A stretch of 9,932 bases of DNA from Rhodobiaceae bacterium (GTDB lineage: Bacteria; Pseudomonadota; Alphaproteobacteria; Parvibaculales; Parvibaculaceae). Where the stretch lies: positions 381,014-390,945 of the forward strand of contig NVWR01000001.1 of assembly GCA_002746275.1 (NCBI GenBank). The letters are read 5' to 3'. The position numbers and the translations under genes were made by a program. The notes under the pieces were generated by a model that was not told the DNA's origin, did no database searches, and worked only from the letters and a program-made list of their open reading frames with translations. This document shows, in pieces, positions 1-7,092 of this stretch. The first letter of the stretch is position 1; each line of letters starts with the position of its first letter.

Positions 1-732
1 GAAGCGTGCCAGGGCGACGGCGTCATCAAGATCGAAATGCATTTCCTGCCGGACGTTTATGTGGAATGCGATGCCTGCCACGGCAAACGCTACAATCGGG
101 AAACCCTGGAAGTAAAATTCAAGGACAAGTCCATCGCCGACGTGTTGGACATGACCGTCGATGAAGCTCAAATATTTTTCAAAGCCGTACCCACCGTCCG
201 TGAGAAAATGGATGTGCTGCAACGGGTCGGCCTTGGCTACATCAAAGTCGGCCAGCAGGCGACAACTCTGTCAGGTGGTGAGGCACAGCGCGTCAAACTT
301 GCCAAAGAACTTTCCCGTCGCGCAACCGGACGCACCATCTACATTTTGGACGAGCCCACCACGGGGCTCCACTTCCACGACGTGAGGAAGCTTCTGGAAG
401 TCCTCCACGAACTCGTCGACACCGGCAACACTGTGGTGGTGATCGAACATAATCTGGAAGTCATCAAGACCGCCGACTGGGTTATCGACCTGGGTCCCGA
501 AGGCGGAGATGGCGGCGGTGAAATCGTGGCCTTTGGCCGCCCCGAAGATGTGGCAGAAGAACCGCGTTCCTACACCGGGCAATACCTGCGCGCTCTGCTT
601 AAGCGTAAGGGCAACACGCCAGCCAAAACGAAAGCCGTACCTAAGAAAACACCTGTGAAAAAGACCACCGCCAAGAAGGCCGCACCCAAAAAGAAAACGG
701 CCCGCCGCTCATCGCGTCAGGCAGCTGAGTGA
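1..732 (+). CDS. uvrA: UvrABC excinuclease subunit A, C-terminal fragment
   Basis: This is the 3' part (243 residues) of the ATPase that finds bulky DNA lesions and loads UvrB in nucleotide excision repair. The reading frame is open from base 1, so the gene begins upstream of the window. Fragment residues 1-26 hold the second half of a zinc module (Cys3, then Cys23 and Cys26 in CDACHG). Next come the ABC signature [15 protein letters not shown] starting near 90, Walker [11 protein letters not shown] with Asp117-Glu118, and the H-loop His150 in [14 protein letters not shown], ending in [10 protein letters not shown]. This order is diagnostic of the second UvrA nucleotide-binding domain. After the usual end ([11 protein letters not shown]) there is an extra tail of about 40 residues, dominated by Lys, Ala, Pro and Thr. 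The stop codon lies 7 bp from the stop of the convergent peptidase gene. Identification is near certain; only the role of the tail is unknown. Confidence 0.97.
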   Translation, partial: EACQGDGVIKIEMHFLPDVYVECDACHGKRYNRETLEVKFKDKSIADVLDMTVDEAQIFFKAVPTVREKMDVLQRVGLGYIKVGQQATTLSGGEAQRVKLAKELSRRATGRTIYILDEPTTGLHFHDVRKLLEVLHELVDTGNTVVVIEHNLEVIKTADWVIDLGPEGGDGGGEIVAFGRPEDVAEEPRSYTGQYLRALLKRKGNTPAKTKAVPKKTPVKKTTAKKAAPKKKTARRSSRQAAE

Positions 733-739
733 CAGGGTA

Positions 740-1840
740 TTAAGCAACCTGCCCCACAGCCTTCGGTCGTATGGCAAGTGACGCTCGCGCGGGCAGTTTT
801 TTCTTTTGTGTGCCGTCAATATTCAGACGTCCGGTGCCATTCGCAGGTTGTCTGCTTTTCTTCTCAACCAGCGGCACAGAACCTGCGCGCAGAGCGTGGC
901 GAAAAGCCTCCACCCGTTGCCAGCCTTTCGGGTAGTGCGCCTGCAGCTTGTTCTCTCCGTGATGGCGTAACCACAAGGCAGCAGCTGCAGCCACATGCAC
1001 GGTGCCGTAGGATGTGCCTTCGCCGTCTTCATCATCAAACAGGCGCCCGTCGCTCTTCCATTTCGGGTTCGCGCGAACAATCTCCGTGGAAGGTGCCCAG
1101 ACATCGATGAAGCGCTGCATGGTCTTGCTGTAGTGGGCAAGGTGCCAGATTTTTCGTTGTGGTGTGTGGCCCCCGACCCCAATCGTCCGGCTGAACTTGC
1201 CGGGATAGGTCACCTTATCGATGAACTGCCCCCCGGCAGCCACCACGATCACCCCGGCGTCGTAGGCATAATCAACCGCCGCTCCCAAAGCCGTTGACCG
1301 CATGATCGGAAAGCCAAGGCTCATGGAGATGATTTTGCAATCATTATCAACAGCATGGCGGATGGCTTTACCAATATTGGTGAGCACCGTCCTCTGGGCC
1401 AGCAGCACCGTGTCCGTCACCCGGTAGGGCACCACGGGCAGGCCCGGCAACATGCCCACCCTGCTCTTCTGCGTTCCCCTCACATATGCCCCATCTCCAC
1501 AAAGCACACTCAAAGTCCGTGTGCCATGACCGTCAATGCCCTCGGCTGTGAGGTCTGATATCCAGTCCATGGCATCGTCGGGCAATTGCCCGCTTCTGCT
1601 GTGTGGTGGCTCGAGGGCAGATTTGCCTGTCTCAACATAGTTCATGCCTTGGGACAGCTTCACCCACGAGAGACCTCCCGCAATATCACCAAAGACCGGG
1701 TGCGCTCGCATTCCCGTGTCGATATGCGCCACCCGGACGCCCCGCCAGTCAATTCCACGAGGGTCAGCCGATCCGCCGGTGATCCGGCGAACAGCACCCG
1801 CAATATCAGCAGACATAAAATTCCAACTCGCTGTCGCCAT
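740..1840 (-). CDS. S8 (subtilisin-like) family serine peptidase, apparently intracellular
   Basis: This is a predicted serine endopeptidase of the subtilase family. I chose the ATG at 1840 (product 366 aa) because GAGG lies 8 bases upstream. An in-frame GTG at 1873 would add 11 residues but has no nearby ribosome binding site. Numbered from that GTG, the triad is Asp52 (VAHIDTG), His116 (GIDGHGTRT) and Ser288 (GEGTSYGTVHVAAAAALWL). The substrate-strand motif IISMSLG is at 181-187, and YPGKFSRTIGVGG follows as in other subtilases. The oxyanion Asn of the usual AAGN motif is Gly215 (VVAAGGQF), and the usual SxASP after the nucleophile is replaced by SYGTV. No signal peptide, prodomain or membrane segment is visible. 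The C-terminal 45 residues are basic. Fold assignment is strong; activity and substrate are unknown. The gene converges on uvrA and diverges from phoD. Confidence 0.88.
   Translation of the reverse strand: MATASWNFMSADIAGAVRRITGGSADPRGIDWRGVRVAHIDTGMRAHPVFGDIAGGLSWVKLSQGMNYVETGKSALEPPHSRSGQLPDDAMDWISDLTAEGIDGHGTRTLSVLCGDGAYVRGTQKSRVGMLPGLPVVPYRVTDTVLLAQRTVLTNIGKAIRHAVDNDCKIISMSLGFPIMRSTALGAAVDYAYDAGVIVVAAGGQFIDKVTYPGKFSRTIGVGGHTPQRKIWHLAHYSKTMQRFIDVWAPSTEIVRANPKWKSDGRLFDDEDGEGTSYGTVHVAAAAALWLRHHGENKLQAHYPKGWQRVEAFRHALRAGSVPLVEKKSRQPANGTGRLNIDGTQKKKLPARASLAIRPKAVGQVA
749..802 (+). terminator. Possible uvrA terminator inside the opposing gene
   Basis: CTGCCC (749-754) is complementary to GGGCAG (791-796), which is followed directly by six T (797-802), one C and four more T. 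A smaller stem, GCTC/GGGC with a GCGC loop (783-794), is an alternative. This is the only termination-like structure downstream of uvrA. It lies inside the 3' end of the convergent peptidase gene, whose Lys-Lys-Lys codons create the T tract on this strand. The 36-base loop is long and the T tract could be a by-product of coding, so confidence is modest. Confidence 0.35.
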
Positions 1841-1941
1841 GGCAAAGTCCTCGATCTCAAGGAGCCTGTTCACAAAAGAGCTATGTGCGTCTGCGCTCCG
1901 CTTTGGTTAGAGTAGCGATCACTAGGAAGTATGGAATTGGC

Positions 1942-1970
1942 ATTTTAGGATGATATTTAGGGGGAGACAA
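1942..1970 (-). promoter_or_regulatory. Candidate sigma-70-type promoter for the S8 peptidase gene
   Basis: Read on the minus strand, TTGTCT (1970-1965) is followed after exactly 17 bases by TAAAAT (1947-1942). These match the -35 and -10 consensus at 4/6 and 5/6. Transcription would start near 1935 and give a leader of about 95 bases before the ATG at 1840. The -35 box overlaps the phoD ribosome binding region. The prediction rests on consensus match and spacing only. Confidence 0.4.
1959..1968 (+). promoter_or_regulatory. Ribosome binding site of phoD
   Basis: A purine-rich AGGGGGAGA run ends 5 to 6 bases before GTG at 1973. It supports the GTG as the true start, since the Tat signal begins immediately after it. 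No comparably good -35/-10 pair was found for phoD itself in the 132-bp divergent region. Confidence 0.6.
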
Positions 1971-1972
1971 GC

Positions 1973-4069
1973 GTGAACAAGGTAGATCGCCGATCATTTT
2001 TGAAGGGTTTCACAGCTCTTGCAGGTTGTTTTGCGGTCACGGCGAGCGGTGCTTTTACGCCCGCCTTCGCGATGACCGGCGATGGGCCACTATCGATCAA
2101 CACCAAACGATTTCCGCAAGGACTGGCATCTGGCGACCCACAGCCGGACGCCGTCATGCTCTGGACCCGGGTCGTGCCCGACATGCCCGCTGGTGACATC
2201 GACCTTGTTTGCCAGATCTCTACCGACAAAAACTTCCAAACCGTCGTCGTGGAAAAGGCACTGCGTGCAACCGCACAAAGCGATTTCACCGTGCGGTTTT
2301 TCGTGCAGGGACTTGCGCCTGACACACGGTATTTCTACCGTTTCGTCGCCAACGGCGAAGTCGGGGCCCATGTCGGCCGCACCCGAACGGCGCCCGCAGC
2401 CGATGCAGACCGGCCCGTCCGGTTTGGCTTCGTGTCCTGTCAAAAATATGAGTCCGGCTTTTACGGTGCCTGGGCCCGGTTGATCGCCGATGATGAGGCA
2501 GCGCCTGAGGACGAACAGTTGGACTTTGTCCTGCACCTTGGCGATTTCATCTACGAAGTGATCAGAGATGTACCCCAAGGCGTCAGTCAAACTCGAAGAA
2601 TTTCCCCCTTCCCGGATGGCTCCGAGCCATGGGTGCCTGATGGGACCATACCGTGGTGGACATCTGGGGCAACCTGGGCTGTGACGGTCGATGATTATCG
2701 TCACCTCTATAAGACATACCTGACAGATATGAACCTGCAGGCCGCACGGGCGCGCTTTCCCTTCGTCTGCACGTGGGATGATCATGAATTTACAAATGAC
2801 GCCTGGCAGAGCCACGACACTTATTTCCGACCGGGAAAACCGGCACAGTCTCGCAAGCTTGCCTCCAATCAAGCGTGGTTTGAATTCATTCCGGCGGTGC
2901 TCACCAATGCGCCCTCAATCGCAGATGTCCCCACGCAGGCGCGCGACTTCAGCCCTCGGTCCGTCACCACAACGGACTATGGCCGCTATGACGACAACTA
3001 CCTGAACACCAATCGTGATAATTTGCAGGCCCTCGCTTCCCTGACCATTTATCGCTCTCTTTCATGGGGAAAGATGTTGGATCTGGTGGTGACGGACTTG
3101 CGGTCATACCGCAGCCCTCCTGTTGGAACCAAGGAAGTGCAAGAGCTTCTGGGAGGAAGCGGACGCCTCGCACCTGTACGCATCATCAAGGAATTGGACG
3201 CAGGCAAAACCGCCCATGATGATGCACCATTGGCTACTCTCAGTTTCGAAGACCGGAGCATCGACAACCCGCGCAAGGACGCGCCCGCGGGCACTTGCAT
3301 GGGAGCCGTGCAGAAACAATGGTTCAAGGAAACCATGAAGGGCTCCGGCGCAACCTGGCGGATCTGGGCAAACTCTATTCCCGCCGTTTCCATGCGGCTC
3401 AACCTGAACAAAGTCCCCTCAGCAGAGCTGGAGGACAGCTACTTGGGGATTGATGCCTGGCAGGGTTTTCCAGGCGAGCTGAACGAACTTATGGGCTTCT
3501 TGAAGGATAACCAGATCACCAATGTCATTTCGTGCTCAGGCGACTATCACACCCACGCGGCCGGTCGGCTTGCCGTCGATCCCGACGCCGAGAACCCCGA
3601 ATTCGTTGCCGTTGACTTTGCGACCACCAGCATCACCTCTGGCACGCTCTTCGAAGGGGCAGAACGCGGTGTGAAAAAGGATGACGCCTTCCGAGCACTT
3701 GTCGTCTTTGAAAGTGGTGGCAAACTCATCGAGAATTTCAACAACACAATCATGAACGGCGTTCTGAGTGGGCTCACGGCCAGCTACACTGGCAATGGGT
3801 GGCTTGCGGGCCTCGTGGCCACAGATCAGGCAAGTCCCGGGCTCGATTACATTGATACAAAAGGCCACGGCTACGGTCTTGCCAGCATCACAAATGAGGG
3901 GGCCACGATAACTTTGGTCAATGTCGGCGACGTAAAGAAGGAACCCGGACCCGAAGGGCAAGGTGTGCTGCGTCGTGCCACCTTCCAGGTTGCAGATTGG
4001 CGGGATGGATCTTCTCCCAGTCTGGGGGAAGTGGAATTTGAGGGCGAACCTGCCTTTCCGTTCACCTGA
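1973..4069 (+). CDS. phoD: PhoD-family alkaline phosphatase/phosphodiesterase, Tat-exported
   Basis: This is a predicted exported phosphohydrolase that releases phosphate from phosphomono- or diesters. The 698-aa product starts at GTG with a strong ribosome binding site. Residues 1-33 form a twin-arginine signal (RRSFLKG at 6-12, a hydrophobic stretch, then AFA at 31-33 as a likely cleavage site). The PhoD N-terminal domain is marked by FPQGLASGDPQPDAVMLWTR (47-66). The metallophosphatase core has SCQ with Cys156, LHLGDFIYE with Asp191 and Tyr194, TWDDHEFTND (267-276), TDLRSYRS (374-381), MGAVQKQWFKETM (443-455), SGDYHTH (522-528) and DFATTSITS (548-556). Cys, Asp and Tyr at these places fit the Fe/Ca-type site known for PhoD. 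The C-terminal extension past about 580 makes it longer than Bacillus subtilis PhoD. No convincing PhoB box was seen upstream, so phosphate control is not shown. Family assignment is confident; preferred substrate is open. Confidence 0.93.
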   Translation: MNKVDRRSFLKGFTALAGCFAVTASGAFTPAFAMTGDGPLSINTKRFPQGLASGDPQPDAVMLWTRVVPDMPAGDIDLVCQISTDKNFQTVVVEKALRATAQSDFTVRFFVQGLAPDTRYFYRFVANGEVGAHVGRTRTAPAADADRPVRFGFVSCQKYESGFYGAWARLIADDEAAPEDEQLDFVLHLGDFIYEVIRDVPQGVSQTRRISPFPDGSEPWVPDGTIPWWTSGATWAVTVDDYRHLYKTYLTDMNLQAARARFPFVCTWDDHEFTNDAWQSHDTYFRPGKPAQSRKLASNQAWFEFIPAVLTNAPSIADVPTQARDFSPRSVTTTDYGRYDDNYLNTNRDNLQALASLTIYRSLSWGKMLDLVVTDLRSYRSPPVGTKEVQELLGGSGRLAPVRIIKELDAGKTAHDDAPLATLSFEDRSIDNPRKDAPAGTCMGAVQKQWFKETMKGSGATWRIWANSIPAVSMRLNLNKVPSAELEDSYLGIDAWQGFPGELNELMGFLKDNQITNVISCSGDYHTHAAGRLAVDPDAENPEFVAVDFATTSITSGTLFEGAERGVKKDDAFRALVVFESGGKLIENFNNTIMNGVLSGLTASYTGNGWLAGLVATDQASPGLDYIDTKGHGYGLASITNEGATITLVNVGDVKKEPGPEGQGVLRRATFQVADWRDGSSPSLGEVEFEGEPAFPFT

Positions 4070-4075
4070 CACCGG

Positions 4076-4089
4076 GGGCGACATCGCCC
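4076..4089. terminator. Weak inverted repeat after phoD
   Basis: GGGCGA (4076-4081) and TCGCCC (4084-4089) form a perfect repeat seven bases after the phoD stop. With a workable loop it gives only a 5-bp stem and no T tract follows, so it is at best a weak terminator or pause site. The rest of the 84-bp gap to the amidase gene shows no clear promoter; phoD and the amidases may be co-transcribed. Confidence 0.2.
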
Positions 4090-4153
4090 ACCAATCCTGC
4101 CTATCATAAGGTCAGATAAAACAAGGTTCGAAAACCGGACGGGGAGCAGGAAC

Positions 4154-5581
4154 GTGACAATCAAGGAATACGCGGAACTTGATGGATTGGCGATGGGCGA
4201 GCTTGTCCGTAAGGGAGAAGTAAGCGCGGAGGAATTGGTTGAAGAAGCCATTACACGTATCGAAAAACACAATCCCGAACTGAACGCGATTGTCACAAAA
4301 CTCTATGACGTTGGACGCAACGCCGCAAAAAATCCCGTCGATGGTCCGTTCAAAGGTGTGCCCTTTCTGTTGAAAGACATTATGGGAGACCTTGAGGGTG
4401 TTGAGACCCGAAGCGGATCACGCTTTATGTCGGGCGTTCCCGCCGCTCAGGACGCCACCCTGGTCAAACGTTTCAAAGCAGCCGGGGTCTCTATTCTCGG
4501 CAAAACAAATGTGCCTGAGTTTGGGCTCCTGCCAACCACCGAGTCAGCGCTCTATGGTCCTGCCAGAAACCCGTGGAACACTGATCATTCGACCGGTGGA
4601 TCATCAGGCGGGTCTGCCGCCGCCGTTGCTGCGGGTATGGTTCCCTTGGCCCATGCCAATGATGGGGGCGGATCAATCCGTATCCCGGCCGCGTGCTGTG
4701 GACTGGTGGGCATGAAACCAACCCGTGCGCGTAACCCACTCGGGCCCGTTCTCGGAGACGTTATGGGCGGCCTCATTCAAGAACATGTGGTGAGCCGCAC
4801 GGTGCGAGACAGCGCCGCAATGCTCGATTGCACTGCCGGACCAGAAGCCGGTGACCCCTACTGGGCCCCGTCGCAAGACCGGCCCTATCTGGAGGAGCTG
4901 GATCGTGAGCCCGGCAAGTTGCGCGTGGCTTTCAGTACCACTGATCTGGATGGCAAAAAACTGGACCCTGAATGTCTCACCGCCATTGAGAATACGGCCA
5001 AGCTGCTCACCGATCTTGGACACACAGTAGAAGAAGCCGCGCCTGCCATTCCCATGGAATTGCTCTCCGAAGCTTTCATGGCGGTTTGGGCAGCAGGCCT
5101 CGCTGCTGGCATTGATGCCTTTGCGATGGCGACCGGTCGCACGCCGGGCGACAACGAATTGGAAGGCCTGACCTGGGGGCTCTATCAGGCCGGCAAATCC
5201 ATCACCGCATCCCAGTACCAGCACGCCCTTGGCGGTTTCCAAATGCTTGGCCGTGAGATGGCGCGCTTCCACAGCACTTACGACATATGGCTGACAACAA
5301 CCTTGGGCGGACCTCCGCTGGCACTCGGTGCCGTCGATACCAGCAACCGGGACCCAGTGGGCGCATTTGAACCCATCCTTGATTACGTGCCTTTCACCGC
5401 AATAGAAAATGCAAGCGGTCAGCCAGCGATGTCTTTGCCTCTTCATTGGAGCAAATCAGGCCTGCCTGTCGGCGTCATGTTCGCGGCAGGTTTTGGCGAA
5501 GAGGGATTGCTCTATCGTCTCGCAGGACAATTGGAAAGAGCCCAGCCATGGGCTGCCAAGCGACCACCGATCTGGAACTAG
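4154..5581 (+). CDS. Amidase-signature hydrolase, NylA-like (first of tandem pair)
   Basis: This is a predicted cytoplasmic amide hydrolase of the amidase-signature family. The 475-aa product starts at GTG with GGGGAG shortly upstream. The Lys-cis-Ser-Ser triad is intact: Lys74 in GVPFLLKDI, Ser150 in STGGSSGGS, and nucleophile Ser174 in [21 protein letters not shown]. The 24-residue spacing between the two serines is the family norm. The motifs [45 protein letters not shown] and the C-terminal [12 protein letters not shown]...[10 protein letters not shown] resemble the 6-aminohexanoate cyclic dimer hydrolase (NylA) branch rather than GatA. No signal peptide is present. A paralogue follows 33 bp downstream on the same strand, so the two probably share a transcript. 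The natural substrate cannot be read from sequence; nylon-oligomer activity should not be assumed. Confidence 0.9.
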   Translation: MTIKEYAELDGLAMGELVRKGEVSAEELVEEAITRIEKHNPELNAIVTKLYDVGRNAAKNPVDGPFKGVPFLLKDIMGDLEGVETRSGSRFMSGVPAAQDATLVKRFKAAGVSILGKTNVPEFGLLPTTESALYGPARNPWNTDHSTGGSSGGSAAAVAAGMVPLAHANDGGGSIRIPAACCGLVGMKPTRARNPLGPVLGDVMGGLIQEHVVSRTVRDSAAMLDCTAGPEAGDPYWAPSQDRPYLEELDREPGKLRVAFSTTDLDGKKLDPECLTAIENTAKLLTDLGHTVEEAAPAIPMELLSEAFMAVWAAGLAAGIDAFAMATGRTPGDNELEGLTWGLYQAGKSITASQYQHALGGFQMLGREMARFHSTYDIWLTTTLGGPPLALGAVDTSNRDPVGAFEPILDYVPFTAIENASGQPAMSLPLHWSKSGLPVGVMFAAGFGEEGLLYRLAGQLERAQPWAAKRPPIWN

Positions 5582-5599
5582 AACACGAAACACAAACTT

Positions 5600-5608
5600 C
5601 CTGGGGAG
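5600..5608 (+). promoter_or_regulatory. Ribosome binding site of the second amidase
   Basis: GGGGAGGA sits in the 33-bp gap between the amidase genes, about 6 bases before ATG 5615. It is the strongest Shine-Dalgarno match in the window and suggests efficient translation of the second copy from a shared transcript. Confidence 0.6.
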
Positions 5609-5614
5609 GAACAA

Positions 5615-7045
5615 ATGAGTTTTTCGGAGTATGCCAATTACGATGGCCTGGGCTTGGCAAAGCTGGTCAAGGACGGCGAAGTAACACCTTCTGAGCTAAC
5701 AGAAGCAGCGATTGAGCGCATTGAACAACACAATGACACCCTCAATGCGGTGGTGCACAAAGCCTATGACGACGCACGCACCACGGCCAAAGGCGACCTT
5801 CCCGACGGTCCCTTCAAAGGCGTACCGTTTCTCATCAAGGATCTCGGACTAAAAGTCTCTGGTTGGCCTCGGACAAATGGCAGCCGGTTCACCGCCGATG
5901 GCGTGGACACGATGGATAGCGAACTCACGAAGCGTTTTCGCGCCAGTGGTGTGGTTATGGTCGGCAAAACCAACACGCCGGAATACGGCATCACCGGCAC
6001 CACCGAGTCAGCTTTGCTTGGACCCTGTCGCAACCCGTGGAACCCGGATCACATTTCCGGTGGGTCTTCTGGGGGCGCAGCCTCCTCTGTTGCAGCAGGC
6101 ATCGTTCCCCTCGCCCATGCCAGTGACGGTCTGGGCTCCATTCGCATTCCCGCTGCCTGTTGTGGTCTCGTGGGCATGAAAATTACCCGCGACCGAAATC
6201 CCAATGGACCGGAAGATTTTGACCGGGCTATTGGTTTTAGTGTCGACCACGTTGTCTCCCGCACGGTCAGGGATAGCGCTGCCATGTTGGACGCAACCGG
6301 ATACGCTGAGAAAAACTCTCCCTATGCGACGCCACACAAAGAACGGCCTTATCTGGAAGAGATCGAGAAAAGCCCCGGCAAACTGAAGATCGCTTACTCA
6401 TCGAAAACGCCAAACTCAAAGCCGATCGACCCGGAAGTGCAGAAAGGTTTTGAAGAGACCGTCGCCCTCCTGAAAGGTCTGGGGCACGAAATGATCGAAC
6501 ATGATCTCGATGTGGACTTCCGTGCTCTCTACCGCGCCCAAGGATTGGTTGGGGCGGGTAATTTCGCCGCAGGCATGCGCCGCCGCGTTGAAGCTGCGGG
6601 TCGCGAACCGCGGGAGGACGAGTTGGAGCCTCTCACCTGGGCGGCATATCGCAATGGGGGAAAGATCACTGGCGAACAGGCTATGTACGGCTGGCAGACC
6701 TTGCGCCTGCTAAACCGGCAAGTTCTCTCGATGTTTGAGGATTTCGACGTCTTCCTCCAACCTGTTCTGGGAACGCCGCCACCAGAGATAGGTGTCATTG
6801 ATCCGGTCCGGCTCGACCCTAGAGAAGTCAACAAACGCCAGGGAAAAGCTTTTCCTTTCACCCCGCCGTTCAATTTCACCGGCCAGCCCTCCCTGTCGCT
6901 CCCCCTTTGCTGGAGTGAAAAAGGCCTTCCATTCGGAATGATGTTCACCGGGCGATATGCAGACGAGGCAACTTTGTTCCGCCTGGCAGGTCAGTTGGAG
7001 AAAGAACAGCCCTGGATTGCCAAGCGCCCCCAAATCTGGGCTTAA
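5615..7045 (+). CDS. Amidase-signature hydrolase, NylA-like (second of tandem pair)
   Basis: This is a paralogue of the preceding amidase (476 aa), roughly half identical by eye over the N-terminal half and more divergent beyond about residue 230. ATG at 5615 follows a strong GGGGAGGA ribosome binding site. The triad is complete: Lys75 in GVPFLIKDL, Ser151 in ISGGSSGGA, Ser175 in [21 protein letters not shown]. Substrate-pocket regions differ from the first copy. For example, the nucleophile is preceded by DGLGS instead of DGGGS, the central segment carries RRRVEAAGRE where the first has a hydrophobic FAMATGRT, and KRQGKAFPFTPPFNFTGQP replaces [19 protein letters not shown] near the C terminus. 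This suggests a different substrate for each copy. The end (PWIAKRPQIWA) matches the family terminus, so it is full length and cytoplasmic. Confidence 0.9.
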   Translation: MSFSEYANYDGLGLAKLVKDGEVTPSELTEAAIERIEQHNDTLNAVVHKAYDDARTTAKGDLPDGPFKGVPFLIKDLGLKVSGWPRTNGSRFTADGVDTMDSELTKRFRASGVVMVGKTNTPEYGITGTTESALLGPCRNPWNPDHISGGSSGGAASSVAAGIVPLAHASDGLGSIRIPAACCGLVGMKITRDRNPNGPEDFDRAIGFSVDHVVSRTVRDSAAMLDATGYAEKNSPYATPHKERPYLEEIEKSPGKLKIAYSSKTPNSKPIDPEVQKGFEETVALLKGLGHEMIEHDLDVDFRALYRAQGLVGAGNFAAGMRRRVEAAGREPREDELEPLTWAAYRNGGKITGEQAMYGWQTLRLLNRQVLSMFEDFDVFLQPVLGTPPPEIGVIDPVRLDPREVNKRQGKAFPFTPPFNFTGQPSLSLPLCWSEKGLPFGMMFTGRYADEATLFRLAGQLEKEQPWIAKRPQIWA

Positions 7046-7056
7046 ACGCAATGTTA

Positions 7057-7073
7057 TTGCCGTAAAGCGGCAA
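7057..7073 (+). promoter_or_regulatory. Inverted repeat in the leader of trmFO
   Basis: TTGCCG (7057-7062) and CGGCAA (7068-7073) form a perfect 6-bp stem with the loop TAAAG, 11 bases after the amidase stop and 19 bases before the trmFO ATG. No T tract follows, so it is not a typical terminator. It could be an mRNA hairpin that protects the end of the upstream message or influences trmFO initiation, or a protein-binding palindrome. A chance repeat is also possible. Confidence 0.3.
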
Positions 7074-7092
7074 GCCTGATACCCCTGCCGCC

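Noticed and set aside
1841..1873. GTG at 1873 as start of the S8 peptidase
   Set aside because: No ribosome binding site within range; the ATG at 1840 has GAGG at 8-base spacing. The GTG start remains possible.
1864..1888. Possible Pho box (CTGTTCACAAAAGAGCTATG) upstream of phoD
   Set aside because: The first half loosely resembles CTGTCAT but the second half, 4 bases on, does not match. It also overlaps the peptidase 5' end and lies about 90 bases from the phoD start.
2090..2872. 260-codon open frame on the minus strand inside phoD
   Set aside because: It is a shadow of phoD codon use: no recognisable motifs, and phoD motifs are continuous across it. The 257-codon minus frame within the first amidase (4673-5446) was rejected for the same reason.
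4011..4031. Imperfect palindrome (CTTCTCCCAG / CTGGGGGAAG) near the phoD 3' end
   Set aside because: It is inside conserved-looking coding sequence with a 1-3 base loop, a G-T pair and no following T tract, so there is no support for a terminator.
4154..7045. One of the amidases as GatA (Glu-tRNA-Gln amidotransferase subunit A)
   Set aside because: The motifs and C-terminal ending resemble NylA-like amidases, and no gatB or gatC lies nearby.
7057..7083. TTGCCG...GATACC as a sigma-70 promoter for trmFO
   Set aside because: Spacing is only 15 bases and the -10 match is poor. The TTGCCG is better explained as half of the inverted repeat.
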